Source of the DNA: Capnocytophaga granulosa ATCC 51502
Lineage (GTDB): Bacteria > Bacteroidota > Bacteroidia > Flavobacteriales > Flavobacteriaceae
DNA: 64,000 nucleotides
Assembly: GCF_000411115.1 (NCBI RefSeq)
Contig: NZ_KE150242.1
Span: forward strand, 1-64,000
Reading direction: 5' to 3'
Shown: positions 1-8,382 of the stretch, in pieces
How the letters are laid out: each line of letters begins with the position of its first letter
Numbering within the stretch: the first letter of the stretch is position 1
Notes under the pieces: generated by a model
The model's database searches: none
The model's input: the letters and a program-made list of their open reading frames with translations, nothing else
Told to the model about the DNA's origin: nothing
Translations under genes and position numbers: made by a program

Positions 1-1047
1 TAGCGATAAGCTTTCTTCATAGTGTTTGCTAAGGGTCTGATAAAAGAGTTGTAATAGGTCTCTACCCGTTTTACCTTGTGCAAAATAATCAGATATATCT
101 TTATCCTTTTTAGTACCTGAAAGAGGTAAGACCAAACGAAATACTTCTAAAGGTGCTAATTGGGCTTGTTGCTCTAAAGAGGCTCTTTTGCCTGTTTCGT
201 CGCTGTCGAACAAAAGGACTAAATGTCGGAATCGCATTTTTAGCTTTTGGAGTTTTTGTAAAGGAATGTGGGCTGTTTCGCTATTGAAACAGATAGCCGA
301 AAAGCCTCTACTGGCTAAGCTCATCACGTCCTTTTCGCCTGCGGTGATAAAGAGGATGTCGCCTTGTAGAGGTAGCTGTGACTCACCAAAACAATAGTTT
401 TCGGGATTACCTCCATAGAGAAAGCGCAGTTTAGAAAAGGGACGATAGACCTTTAAATGCTTTTTAAAAAGGTAAGCAAACATCCACTCATTATAGGTGG
501 AGGTGATAGTGTAAGGTTTGCCGTCTTTATTGGTGCTTGAATAGCTTTGCAGAGAGATCACGTTGTATTTGCTCAGGATTTCTTGGGTGATGCCGTATTG
601 CTGCCAATAGGCTAATTCTTCTTGGGTGAAAGGTTTTTGGGTGAATTGGTAAGAGATAGGTTTTTTGCTTTCTACTTGAGTGCTTTCTATGGTGATAGTA
701 GGTGGTATTTGAGGTTTTTGTGTAATTATAGAGGTGGATTCCTCTAAACCCAGATGTAAATCTCTATTGATAATTTTTAGGATTTCGATAAAATCAGAGG
801 CATTTCGGCAATCCAATTGATAGAGGTAACCTACTAAGAAAAAACAGTCACCCCTGAAAGTATCGTTGCCAAAGTCTTTCATCTTATAAATCCCCTGTCT
901 GTCCTTATAGATATTGCAGGAAGCATTTTTATCGTCATAGAAAGGGTTTTTAAAGTTTTTACCTACCCGCCAGCTGCCTTGTAGATAGTGCTGAAAGACC
1001 TGTAGTCCTCCTTCGGTTCTACTTAAAATATCTTGCTTTTTCAACAT
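1..1047 (-). CDS. Toprim-domain DNA primase of a mobile element (3' end outside window)
   Basis: The frame is open from an ATG at 1047 to the window edge, giving 349 codons with no stop, so the C-terminus is missing. Residues about 30-75 (YDDKNAS...MKDFGND) resemble the CHC2-type primase N-terminus, although the zinc ligands are not obvious. The Toprim fold is clear: ITAGEKDVMSLASRGF near residue 234 carries the catalytic Glu, and LLFDSDETGK near residue 276 carries the metal-binding DxD pair. Proteins of this form are common in Bacteroidetes integrative and mobilizable elements, where they prime replication of the excised or transferred DNA. The start overlaps the upstream HTH gene by 29 bp, which suggests translational coupling. 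Family call is firm; the mobile-element role is inferred from the neighbouring HTH protein and rteC. Confidence 0.85.
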   Translation of the reverse strand, partial: MLKKQDILSRTEGGLQVFQHYLQGSWRVGKNFKNPFYDDKNASCNIYKDRQGIYKMKDFGNDTFRGDCFFLVGYLYQLDCRNASDFIEILKIINRDLHLGLEESTSIITQKPQIPPTITIESTQVESKKPISYQFTQKPFTQEELAYWQQYGITQEILSKYNVISLQSYSSTNKDGKPYTITSTYNEWMFAYLFKKHLKVYRPFSKLRFLYGGNPENYCFGESQLPLQGDILFITAGEKDVMSLASRGFSAICFNSETAHIPLQKLQKLKMRFRHLVLLFDSDETGKRASLEQQAQLAPLEVFRLVLPLSGTKKDKDISDYFAQGKTGRDLLQLFYQTLSKHYEESLSL

Positions 1048-1357
1048 AACCTTTGGCTTTTTGAGTAAGGGATTGCAGGTAGCTTTCAGTGTTTTCTACC
1101 GATTGACTGATAAGGAGTTTGCGAATGCTTCCCAAGGTATAGAAATACTGTCCATAGATTTTGGAGTAGGTGATTTCATTGCGTTTGCGCATTCGCCATA
1201 GGGTTTTCTCACTTAGGTGGAGATATTGACAAATTTCTTTTTGGTTAAGCCACAAACTATCCCACTCAATAGGCTCTTGCTTGAGTCGGTTTTCAATGCA
1301 TTGGAGTTGCTCCATAAGGGCTTTCCAAGCAGATTCTTCAATGGTGATTAAATTCAT
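1019..1357 (-). CDS. Helix-turn-helix domain protein (mobile-element type)
   Basis: A protein of 112 residues. I chose the ATG at 1357 (MNLITIEESAWKALMEQL) because this is the usual beginning of the family; an in-frame ATG at 1441 would add 28 residues that do not look like part of it. The core WLNQKEICQYLHLSEKTLWRMRK is an HTH_17/MerR-like helix-turn-helix of the kind found in excisionase-like proteins of Bacteroidetes integrative elements, where it sits just upstream of a primase gene as it does here. The 3' end overlaps the primase start. The likely role is DNA binding in control or excision of the element. No integrase is visible, so the element must continue to the left. Confidence 0.72.
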   Translation of the reverse strand: MNLITIEESAWKALMEQLQCIENRLKQEPIEWDSLWLNQKEICQYLHLSEKTLWRMRKRNEITYSKIYGQYFYTLGSIRKLLISQSVENTESYLQSLTQKAKGYVEKARYFK

Positions 1358-1771
1358 TGCGTATAGGGTTAAATTCTCGGCGGCAAAGTTCTGACAAATA
1401 CAAAACATAAACTGCCAAGTACTACCCATTGAAATGTGCATTTTAACGCAGTTGAAGTGATTTTTATTTATTTTATTGGTTATGAGTGTATTACAAGATA
1501 ATTGTAACGTATTTTTGGAGTATAAACTACTTTTATAGGAAGAAATGTCTAAAAAATGCCAATGGGCTATAATGGGCTTTTTTTTAGAAATGGAGGTAAA
1601 AGTGTGTAGGGAGTTTATATAGAAGAGTTAAATTGAAAATAATAAATATAATTGAAAATAATGAATATAATATTTGATTATAAATCCTTCTCCCTAAAAA
1701 AGGGAAACTGTCTATTTCCCTAAAAAACTGATTAAACAATGTTTAAACGTTTTTATTTGAAGTTAGCAAAA
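1358..1771. other. AT-rich gap inside the mobile element, no gene seen
   Basis: No convincing ORF. It holds a 19-bp tandem direct repeat with one mismatch (1632-1650 and 1651-1669) and a small dyad: AGGGAAA at 1701-1707 pairs with TTTCCCT at 1715-1721, and competes with a shorter TCCCT/AGGGA hairpin at 1691-1705. No clear TAnnTTTG box for the HTH gene was found. Confidence 0.5.
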
Positions 1772-2597
1772 CTACTTTTGATCGGAGTTGTTTATATGAT
1801 CTAGTAAAGCCGCTTTTAAAGCATCGAGGAAAGGTGTAAGGTTTTTTGAGCGTCCTTTCATACGATGAAAAGTGTGATACAGATCTCCCAATTCTACCTT
1901 GAAGAGCTTTTCAAATACCGCAGTTAGCTTCTTGATAGAAACTTTTCCTGATGAAATACGATTGGTAGCATACAAACCATAGATTAGCTCTATGAGCTCG
2001 GTCTTTTGCCCTGTCCATTCTAAGAGATTTAGAATTTCTAAAGGCATATCTTCTTCCTCACGAGTGCGAAAAAAAAAGATAATCGGAGAGTTTCTTGGCA
2101 GCCCCTATCCTAGCAACTTCAAAGCTACGACAAGTAGAAAAGGCTCCATCAAAAGAAAACAAATACACCTCATTGCTTTGAGGAAGGTAATCATAATTGC
2201 GAGTAAAATACTCTACATCGCGATTAGTTCTTCCTAAAGCAATGTAGCTGAAGAAATCGGTAGTTTCTAAAGTCTCTGACTCTTTAAACCATTGGGCTTC
2301 TTTGTCTTTTAGAAGCTTTTTAGCTGCCTCAGTAGAGAGTAAAGTTGCTTTACTTTCTATTTGGTAGATCTCATTGTAGAAAATGAGTCTGCTAACCATT
2401 TGAGGTTGTACCTCACGGAAGAAATGTATCTCTTCTGCTTGGTCCGTAAAACCTCGTTGCAGTACCTCTTCCTTGACCTTCCTTAAAAGGTCTTTTAGGA
2501 ATTGTACCATTTCTAAAGATTCTTTAACCACGGCGGATCTTTCCAGCGTGATTTGGCGTTCTCTTACAGCCAACTGATTCAAAATTTGTTGAAACAT
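1772..2597 (-). pseudogene. rteC: RteC-family protein gene, frameshifted at a 9-nt homopolymer
   Basis: Two abutting frames read as one RteC-like protein of about 275 residues. The first (2597-2058, 179 aa) ends ...KKLSDYLFFSHS. The second (91 aa from 2047) begins MPLEILNLLEWTGQKTELIELIYGL, the typical RteC C-terminal half. On the coding strand the break lies in a run of nine T (about 2070-2078). With eight T the frame reads on as DYLFFRTREEEDMPLEI, joining both parts. RteC was described in the conjugative transposon CTnDOT as a regulator of excision; orphan homologs are frequent in Bacteroidetes. The change may be a real inactivation, a slippage-prone switch, or a homopolymer sequencing error. 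The only -7 box found upstream is at 2777-2784. Confidence 0.8.
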
Positions 2598-2712
2598 AAA
2601 TTAAATATTAAATTTATTGCGCTATATTACGAAAAAACAATGATATACGCAAACTTAAAAAAATCTTCATTTTTTAAACAACTGGTTTTTAGGAGATTTA
2701 CAATTAGCTCCA

Positions 2713-2772
2713 CGCAAACGTGCGCTGCTGCATAGGCTTCTGTAGAAGCCTATGCAGCAGCGCACGTTTGCG
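2713..2772. repeat. Perfect 29-bp inverted repeat with 2-nt loop
   Basis: The left arm 2713-2741 (starting CGCAAACGTGCGCTG) and right arm 2744-2772 are exact reverse complements around a GT spacer. The arms are GC-richer than the surroundings. No poly-U tract follows directly on either side, so this is not a standard terminator. It lies within the first transcribed bases expected from the minus-strand promoter at 2777-2784, making it a possible 5' leader hairpin for rteC, or else a structured end or processing site of the mobile element. Confidence 0.85.
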
Positions 2773-2827
2773 GGTGCAAAGGTAAAATTTTTTGTTTATA
2801 TTGTCAAGATGTTGTACCTTTGCACCC
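2772..2827. promoter_or_regulatory. Divergent overlapping promoters forming a 13-bp inverted repeat
   Basis: GGGTGCAAAGGTA (2772-2784) and its exact reverse complement (2815-2827) face outwards across 30 bp. Each contains a -7 box TACCTTTG: minus strand 2784-2777 towards rteC, plus strand 2815-2822 towards 3011. A TTGAC near 2806-2802 suits the minus promoter. The symmetry means one factor could act on both. Confidence 0.6.
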
Positions 2828-3010
2828 AGAAGTTACTGAGAAAATAGGTATAATCAAATGAAATAAGAACCATTACTAAATCGTTACCTACTCTTATTGT
2901 AATTCCTATATCTTCTTTATTTTGAATAGATTATAAAAGTAGTTTCAATTTTTGCAGAAAATTCGTTATATTTGTCGCGTTATAGAAAGGGAACTTTTAA
3001 AGTTGATTTT
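2828..3010 (+). promoter_or_regulatory. Intergenic leader with promoter for the gene at 3011
   Basis: No gene seen. A -7 box TATATTTG at 2967-2974 lies 37 bp before the start chosen for the 3011 gene, which rules out the upstream in-frame start at 2972. Confidence 0.5.
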
Positions 3011-3499
3011 ATGAGAAATTTGTTTCTCCTCTTCTTTACTCTTTGCTCTTATGTGGGGTTTGCTCAGAGCGATAGCCTTGCTATTACTCGACCAAGGAGG
3101 TATCCGCCTTCGTGCGATTGTTTTCAGGGAATAATTAACCTGACCCCAAGGCTGGCTTACACCTATGCCGATGCTAAGAGTTCACACTTTGCAGGGCTGA
3201 TGCTTCACAATGATTGTATTGCTTGTGGCGGGGGCTTCTATGCAGGAGTTCATTTTGCGGGTAGGGATTCTCATAGAGTAGTCCCTGAGGTGGGGGCTGA
3301 GTTCTATCACCTGTTGCTGGGCTATGGGGTCTCTCTTTCCACTGAGGCGATTACTCCACGTGTAGGACTGTCTTTCTTTAATTTGTTACGGGTAGATGCT
3401 GGCTATGCCATTCCTTGGGCGAAAGCACCTCTTTTTAAGGGATTTACCCTTTCTATAATTACCGATATTCGATTGCTTAGTTATCCTTTACTTTTATGA
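3011..3499 (+). CDS. Hypothetical secreted or outer-membrane protein
   Basis: A 162-residue protein. The ATG at 3011 gives a clean signal peptide (MRNLFLLFFTLCSYVGFAQ); the longer frame from 2972 would begin inside the -7 box. The mature part has CDC and CIAC cysteine pairs and alternating amphipathic segments (GGGFYAGVHFAG, ITPRVGLSFFNLL), which would fit a small beta-barrel or barrel fragment. I do not recognise the family. The stop overlaps the next start as ATGA, so the two genes are probably co-translated. Confidence 0.55.
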   Translation: MRNLFLLFFTLCSYVGFAQSDSLAITRPRRYPPSCDCFQGIINLTPRLAYTYADAKSSHFAGLMLHNDCIACGGGFYAGVHFAGRDSHRVVPEVGAEFYHLLLGYGVSLSTEAITPRVGLSFFNLLRVDAGYAIPWAKAPLFKGFTLSIITDIRLLSYPLLL

Positions 3500-4446
3500 G
3501 AACAAAAACACTTTTATTGCTGGCTTTCTTTTTTGTAGCCAATAACCTTTTAGCTCAGGATAGAAAACTAATAGAAAGCTATAAGCAACCCGAATCGGGC
3601 ATTATGCTTTTCCCGAATAAGACTTTTGCCGCTTGGACTTATATGACAGTTATTCGTGGCTATTACCAAAAGAGACCCGATGGGGTGTACTTATTAAAGC
3701 CTCAACGGGAACCTTTGTTCTTAGTATATGGATATCATAATGATTCCATTGGGAAGGATAAGGTGCGTATCCGTTTTGCCAATTTTGAAGAGGGAAAGAA
3801 CTATATTCAGTATGAGAATGGGAAGATCTATAGTGTGTTCAATGATCACCCTAACTGTTTTTCTCACGAGTATATACATACCTTTGATAGGAAGGAAGTA
3901 GGTAGTACACTCACCCTCATACATCATATAGGATACTATGATGGAGAGGTGTCTTATTTATTTGAGGGAGAGGGGATTAAGAACACATTGCAATTTGACT
4001 TGGGAGCGTATAATGATTTCTTGATTTCTTATGATAAACTTAGTCGTGAGAAGGCAAATGTAGTGCTCGTACCTATGGAGTTAGACGGGGAAAATGGGGC
4101 TTTTTTTCATAGAGGGAAATGGCCAGAGGAGGAACTAAAAATGGTTAAGGAAAGATTGAAGGAAGTACCTAAAGGGGATCTCAAAAGGTTTTTTGTTCCT
4201 AAAGAAAAATCAAAAGATATAAGTCAGGAGTCTATCTCTTTCCTTTATGCAGAGAACATAGAGCCTCCTACGGCACTTCTTGTCCTAAAAAAAGATGGGA
4301 GAGTAGTGGGGGGTAGTTATACTTCAAAACCTTTTGAAGATGAAGAAGTTAGGCTATACTTGCAGGTCAAGACACAGGGAAGTATCACAGACCCTAAGCA
4401 GCTCAAAGTGGAGCCTAAAACCATCTTTGTCTCCGAGTGTGAATGA
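3496..4446 (+). CDS. Hypothetical secreted protein
   Basis: A 316-residue protein beginning with a signal peptide (MRTKTLLLLAFFFVANNLLAQ). The mature sequence is rich in charged and aromatic residues with no membrane segment and no motif I recognise. It overlaps the preceding gene by 4 nt (ATGA) and is followed after 36 bp by a membrane protein, so the three probably form an operon from the promoter at 2967. Probably periplasmic or exported; function unknown. Confidence 0.6.
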   Translation: MRTKTLLLLAFFFVANNLLAQDRKLIESYKQPESGIMLFPNKTFAAWTYMTVIRGYYQKRPDGVYLLKPQREPLFLVYGYHNDSIGKDKVRIRFANFEEGKNYIQYENGKIYSVFNDHPNCFSHEYIHTFDRKEVGSTLTLIHHIGYYDGEVSYLFEGEGIKNTLQFDLGAYNDFLISYDKLSREKANVVLVPMELDGENGAFFHRGKWPEEELKMVKERLKEVPKGDLKRFFVPKEKSKDISQESISFLYAENIEPPTALLVLKKDGRVVGGSYTSKPFEDEEVRLYLQVKTQGSITDPKQLKVEPKTIFVSECE

Positions 4447-4482
4447 CCTTCTAAAAGAAGGATATATCAATAATTATCGCTT

Positions 4483-5319
4483 ATGGATGAAATAGCTGTC
4501 AATAGAATCATTGTCTTACTGTTTCTTGTTGTTTCAGTAGGGCTTACTTACTTGATTCTCAGAAAACTCAATAGCAAGGCTAAGGATAAAGGCAAAGATA
4601 AAGCAGGTTGTCTCACAGCTATCTTTATCTGGATGCCTATATCCCTATTGGTAATGTTTACGCCTTTTATGCTGGGCTTAGGCGTAGGAACCGCAAAGGA
4701 ACTCTATCAGCTATCTTTTGATAGTGCCTTTAAGCCCTATACCGCTCAGGTGGTAAGGTATGAGAATATTCATACAGAAAGATTCGAACGCAAGAGTGGT
4801 AAAACATACTATACCGAATATGTAGAAATGGGTACCCCTGTGGTTACTTTTACTTTAGAGTCAGGGAAGGAGCTGGAGCGGACACTGCCTTTTGCTACTG
4901 AGCTAAATAGTGAATCCTCTTATAACATTCGTTATAAGGTATCTACAAACGAGCTAATCGTTACAGATGTATATATTGTAGTGAAAACCATTGGGGTGAT
5001 TATATTTTTCGTCATTGCAGTTTTCGCTTATTGGTGGATTTACGGCTATCTTACCGACAAGCCTATGAAGAATTACGGCAACTATCTGGCCTACGGGGTG
5101 CTCTATGGAATCATTCTCACTATGACCATGGGGCTATGTGCGGGATTTATCTTTGCGGTGCTTACCCAAGAATTATCCCTATGGTGGGAAGTCATTTGTA
5201 TATTTTTTGCGTTGTCACTTCTTCCGGTCATTATACAGATTTTACGCTCTATGTTCCGCTCCAAAGTCAGAGACCCTCTCAAGCAAAGGCGGAAGACTAC
5301 CTATCGCAAGGATTATTAA
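4483..5319 (+). CDS. Multi-pass membrane protein, DUF3592-like
   Basis: A 278-residue protein with a hydrophobic N-terminal helix (residues 8-27), a second near 44-65, a soluble central part at about 80-160 (PYTAQVVRYENI, GTPVVTFTLESGKE) and three further helices. The beta-rich loop between membrane segments resembles DUF3592-type proteins, but the match is by eye only. It is the last gene of the apparent operon starting at 3011. Confidence 0.55.
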   Translation: MDEIAVNRIIVLLFLVVSVGLTYLILRKLNSKAKDKGKDKAGCLTAIFIWMPISLLVMFTPFMLGLGVGTAKELYQLSFDSAFKPYTAQVVRYENIHTERFERKSGKTYYTEYVEMGTPVVTFTLESGKELERTLPFATELNSESSYNIRYKVSTNELIVTDVYIVVKTIGVIIFFVIAVFAYWWIYGYLTDKPMKNYGNYLAYGVLYGIILTMTMGLCAGFIFAVLTQELSLWWEVICIFFALSLLPVIIQILRSMFRSKVRDPLKQRRKTTYRKDY

Positions 5320-5411
5320 CCTTATCATGAAGGGAGAATTGCCTCTACAACAAACTAAAAATAAAAACTAAAAACAAATCACTAAATATGACATATATCA
5401 AAATAATTTAT

Positions 5412-5419
5412 TATATTTG
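5412..5419 (+). promoter_or_regulatory. -7 box TATATTTG for the alpha-hydroxy-acid oxidase gene
   Basis: Bacteroidetes-type -7 element 72 bp upstream of the ATG at 5491, in a 170-bp gap. I see no good -33 element. Confidence 0.6.
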
Positions 5420-5490
5420 CAGCGAAAAAGCAAGCCCTTGTTTTTTCAGCATTCATTCGTCTCTGATACAATCATATAAAAATTTTTAGA

Positions 5491-6666
5491 ATGAGAGATT
5501 TAACAAAAATGACTAACATTGAGGACTTACGTGTGGTATGTAAGCGCAATGTACCTAAGATGTTCTATGAGTATGTAGATACAGGCTCTTGGACACAATC
5601 CACTTACCGCGAGAATGTTTCTGACTTCAGCCCTATCAAGTTCAAGCAGAAAATTTTGGTGGATATGGACAACCGTACCCTTGAGACTACGCTCTTAGGA
5701 CAAAAGGTGAAATTCCCTGCCATGACCGCTCCTGTAGGCTTTATGGGAATGATGTGGGCTGATGGGGAAATCCATATGGCCAAAGCTGCTCAGAAGTTCG
5801 GTATTCCTTTCACTCTTTCTACTATGTCCATCTGCTCTATTGAGGATTTGGTGGAGGCAGGTGTAGAACCTTTTTGGTTTCAGCTCTATGTGATGCGCGA
5901 TCGTGAGTTCATGAAAGACCTCATTCGTCGAGCCAAAGAAGCTAAGTGTTCTGCCCTTATGGTAACGGTAGACTTGCAAGTGCTCGGAAACCGCCATCGC
6001 GATATTAAGAATGGTCTTTCTACCCCTCCGAAGTTTACCATTCCTAATATGATAAACCTTTCAACTAAAATTCCTTGGGGTCTACGCTATATATTCGGTA
6101 GCCGTCGCTGGACTTTCCGCAATATTGCAGGTCACGCTAAGAACGTATCAGACCTTTCTTCACTTTCTTCTTGGACAAAAGAACAGTTTGACCCAAGCCT
6201 TAGCTGGAAGGATATAGCTGAGATTAAGGAACTTTGGGGAGGCCCTATTATCCTCAAGGGGATCATGACCCCAGAAGATGCACAAGAGGCTGTAAAATAT
6301 GGAGCTGATGCCATCATCGTTTCCAACCATGGTGGTCGCCAAATGGACGATACTATTTCTTCTATCAAAGCCTTACCAGATATCGTAAGTGCTGTAGGTA
6401 GCCAAACAGAGGTATGGATAGACTCTGGTTTCTATACAGGACAGAACATGCTTAAGGCATGGGCATTGGGAGCCAAGGGTATCATGCTCGGCCGTGCTCC
6501 TGTATACGGATTGGGTGCTTATGGAGAAGAGGGGGTAACTCGTGCCCTACAAATCCTCTATGATGAAATGGATACCACTATGGCTTTCTCTGGTCATCGC
6601 AATATCCAAGATGTAGATAAGAGCATTCTTGTAGAGGGTACTTATCCACTACCTACCAGAAAATAA
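5491..6666 (+). CDS. lldD: FMN-dependent alpha-hydroxy-acid oxidizing protein (lactate dehydrogenase type)
   Basis: A 391-residue protein of the FMN-dependent 2-hydroxy-acid dehydrogenase family, full length. Visible hallmarks are the N-terminal IEDLRVVCKRNVPKMFYEYV, the flavin-site segment APVGFMGMMWADGE, the strand LMVTVDLQVLGNR, the catalytic His with Arg in IIVSNHGGRQMD, and the phosphate-binding end GAKGIMLGRAPVYGLGAYGE. Members oxidise L-lactate or related 2-hydroxy acids to 2-oxo acids, passing electrons to quinone, cytochrome or oxygen. L-lactate is the likely substrate but cannot be fixed from sequence. It is monocistronic, with its own promoter and a terminator directly behind it. 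Confidence 0.88.
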   Translation: MRDLTKMTNIEDLRVVCKRNVPKMFYEYVDTGSWTQSTYRENVSDFSPIKFKQKILVDMDNRTLETTLLGQKVKFPAMTAPVGFMGMMWADGEIHMAKAAQKFGIPFTLSTMSICSIEDLVEAGVEPFWFQLYVMRDREFMKDLIRRAKEAKCSALMVTVDLQVLGNRHRDIKNGLSTPPKFTIPNMINLSTKIPWGLRYIFGSRRWTFRNIAGHAKNVSDLSSLSSWTKEQFDPSLSWKDIAEIKELWGGPIILKGIMTPEDAQEAVKYGADAIIVSNHGGRQMDDTISSIKALPDIVSAVGSQTEVWIDSGFYTGQNMLKAWALGAKGIMLGRAPVYGLGAYGEEGVTRALQILYDEMDTTMAFSGHRNIQDVDKSILVEGTYPLPTRK

Positions 6667-6687
6667 CACCATAATATATTAAATAAG

Positions 6688-6719
6688 AATAGCCCCAAAC
6701 CACTCGGTTTGGGGCTATT
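6688..6719. terminator. Bidirectional rho-independent terminator
   Basis: AATAGCCCCAAACC (6688-6701) pairs with GGTTTGGGGCTATT (6706-6719) around ACTC. It sits between the convergent lldD-like and YkgB-like genes, with A/T tracts on both sides. Confidence 0.85.
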
Positions 6720-6736
6720 TATTTCTTAATGGTTCT

Positions 6737-7369
6737 TTATTTGTTCTTTGCTAACAGGCGTCTTGCTGCATCAGAAGCGGCAATAAGTCCGCCAGCCGAC
6801 ATTATAATGTCTTTCAGTACCAAGCGTCCTGCTCCTGATAGGTAAGGGAAGCCATAGTTAGGGGTAGGCATATCACCCCCTAAGTTAGGTACATATACCT
6901 CTGGGGTAGTGATAAGGAACGAAAGGGTAACGATAGACATACCAAAAGTAAGTAATCCCCCGATAAGTCCTATTTTAGGAGACCAAATACCCAAAAGCGT
7001 AAGCAAACCAATTAGGCAGATAAACGCTCCTAAGCCATAAGAGAAAGTATAGGTGTTGTTTTGCTTATGCCATTCTATATTGGCAGCTACCATTTTCCCC
7101 TCTGGGTTTTTGTGTAATTTGTATTCTGCTACTTCTTTACCTTTGTTAGCCTCACCTGTAACACCGTTCTCATCGATAGCGGTTTTACCTGAGTTGGCAT
7201 AGAAGAAACTCATAAAAGGGCTATTGGTAACAAAGGGAACAATCCCATCGGCTTCGTATTGACATACTTTGAGGCCTCCAATCCACGCCATTACGATAAA
7301 AATCGCAATGCGAATAAAGTTGATAAACTGTGACTGTAATCCAGCCAATTTTTCTAATAATTGTTGCAT
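6737..7369 (-). CDS. YkgB/DUF417-family membrane protein
   Basis: A 210-residue protein with four or five membrane segments. The start at 7369 (MQQLLEKLAGLQSQF) is chosen because the -7 box TACTTTTG (7402-7395) lies just upstream; the in-frame ATG at 7417 would precede the promoter. FIRIAIFIVMAWIGGLKVCQYEADGIVPFV with NSPFMSFFY is characteristic of the DUF417/YkgB family, and the C-terminal LSGAGRLVLKDIIMSAGG also fits. Family members are inner-membrane proteins linked to oxidative or chlorine stress in enterobacteria; the biochemical role is not established. The AraC regulator directly upstream on the same strand may control it. Confidence 0.8.
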   Translation of the reverse strand: MQQLLEKLAGLQSQFINFIRIAIFIVMAWIGGLKVCQYEADGIVPFVTNSPFMSFFYANSGKTAIDENGVTGEANKGKEVAEYKLHKNPEGKMVAANIEWHKQNNTYTFSYGLGAFICLIGLLTLLGIWSPKIGLIGGLLTFGMSIVTLSFLITTPEVYVPNLGGDMPTPNYGFPYLSGAGRLVLKDIIMSAGGLIAASDAARRLLAKNK

Positions 7370-7394
7370 ATGACTATGTATTATTTTCAGGATG

Positions 7395-7402
7395 CAAAAG
7401 TA
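7395..7402 (-). promoter_or_regulatory. -7 box TACTTTTG for the YkgB-like gene
   Basis: Minus-strand -7 element 25 bp before the chosen start at 7369. It decides between the two possible starts of that gene. Confidence 0.6.
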
Positions 7403-7449
7403 CAAAGCATTTTCCAAATAAGAATGGACTTTTTTGCCACAAACATAGA

Positions 7450-8274
7450 TTATTTTGCCGCAATGGAGATGCCTACACTTTCCCTAAACTGTTTAGGAGA
7501 AACCCCTACTTCCCTTTTGAAGTAACGACTAAAATAAAAAACGTCCTCAAAGCAGAGTTCAAAGGCGATTTCCTTGACCGACTTATGGGTAAGGTGCAGT
7601 AGCTTTTTAGCCTCCAAAACCAAGCGCTCCCTTAGCAGCGCCGAAGGGGTCTTCCCATAATACTGCTTGATACGCTTGGAGAAAGCACTGATTGAAAGGT
7701 GATAGGCCTCGGCATAGAAGCTGATGTCCTTTTCCTTGAGAAAGTTGGCCTCCAAAAGCTCTTGGAAATTGGCCACGGGGTTTTGCAAAGGGTTTTCTTC
7801 TTTCAAGTGGCTCAAAAAATGCTGTTTTTCTCGGCTTCCGATGGCCAAGATCAGTTGCAAATAGCTCTTAAGCACTGCAATTTGATAAGGATTGGAGTCT
7901 GAAGCAATGGCTTGCATCTTTTTCAAGAGAGTCTCTAATTCTCCAAAAACCGCCTGAGAGACCTCAAAGTGGGGTTGTTGGTATATATTATTGAATAATA
8001 GGCCGTTACAGGCTACTTCCTTTTTGTGGTACTCTATACAATAGAAATCCCCATGGAAGGCGATAAAGTCCATTTTGGGGGCCGTTTCTTTCCATTGGAA
8101 ATACTGGTAAGGGGAGAGGAACAGCAGGGAATGCCCTTGGGAAGTATAGTCGTTGAAATCCACACTAAAGCGGCTATCCCCCTGTAAGAGAAAGATATAA
8201 TATAGGGTCGTGTGTGCTCCTTGGGCAAAATCCTCAGGGGTAGCATTGTTGATATGAATATTCTGGTAAGTCAT
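7450..8274 (-). CDS. AraC-family transcriptional regulator
   Basis: A 274-residue protein with an N-terminal cupin-like sensor part (about 1-150) and a C-terminal AraC/XylS double helix-turn-helix (about 175-265). The signature is seen in KEIAFELCFEDVFYFSRYFKREVGVSPKQFRE, with the first helix-turn-helix in ISFYAEAYHLSISAFSKRIKQYYG. It lies 80 bp upstream of the YkgB-like gene on the same strand, so control of that gene is plausible but not shown. Its own promoter appears to be the TAATTTTG box at 8303-8296, divergent from the DKNYY operon. Confidence 0.88.
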   Translation of the reverse strand: MTYQNIHINNATPEDFAQGAHTTLYYIFLLQGDSRFSVDFNDYTSQGHSLLFLSPYQYFQWKETAPKMDFIAFHGDFYCIEYHKKEVACNGLLFNNIYQQPHFEVSQAVFGELETLLKKMQAIASDSNPYQIAVLKSYLQLILAIGSREKQHFLSHLKEENPLQNPVANFQELLEANFLKEKDISFYAEAYHLSISAFSKRIKQYYGKTPSALLRERLVLEAKKLLHLTHKSVKEIAFELCFEDVFYFSRYFKREVGVSPKQFRESVGISIAAK

Positions 8275-8295
8275 AAATAATCAGCTATCAGGGTA

Positions 8296-8323
8296 CAAAA
8301 TTAAGAAAAAAAGAGTATATTTG
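8296..8323. promoter_or_regulatory. Divergent -7 boxes between the AraC gene and DKNYY operon
   Basis: TAATTTTG on the minus strand (8303-8296) serves the AraC gene; TATATTTG on the plus strand (8316-8323) serves the lipoprotein gene at 8383. The boxes are only 12 bp apart. Confidence 0.55.
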
Positions 8324-8332
8324 CAATCTAAT

Positions 8333-8368
8333 AAGCTAATTAGCCAATGAGTTAATTAGCTAATAACC
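8333..8368. repeat. Degenerate 7-bp-period spacer
   Basis: AAGCTAATTAGCCAATGAG and following bases have a loose 7-nt period between the promoter at 8316 and the ATG at 8383. It is weaker than the arrays listed further on. Confidence 0.35.
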
Positions 8369-8382
8369 AATTTAAAACTATT

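Noticed and set aside
188..397. 69-codon plus-strand ORF near the window start
   Set aside because: Antisense shadow of the primase gene, which carries clear Toprim motifs on the minus strand.
2553..2735. 60-codon plus-strand ORF overlapping rteC and the hairpin
   Set aside because: It runs antisense through the rteC start and ends inside the inverted repeat; no promoter or family similarity.
1..2830. Attachment site or precise right boundary of the mobile element
   Set aside because: Without the left end or an integrase no direct repeat can be matched; the hairpin at 2713-2772 is only a candidate edge.
5031..5371. Overlapping plus-strand ORFs of 99 and 77 codons within the membrane-protein gene
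   Set aside because: Out-of-frame shadows of the 4483-5319 gene without their own start context.
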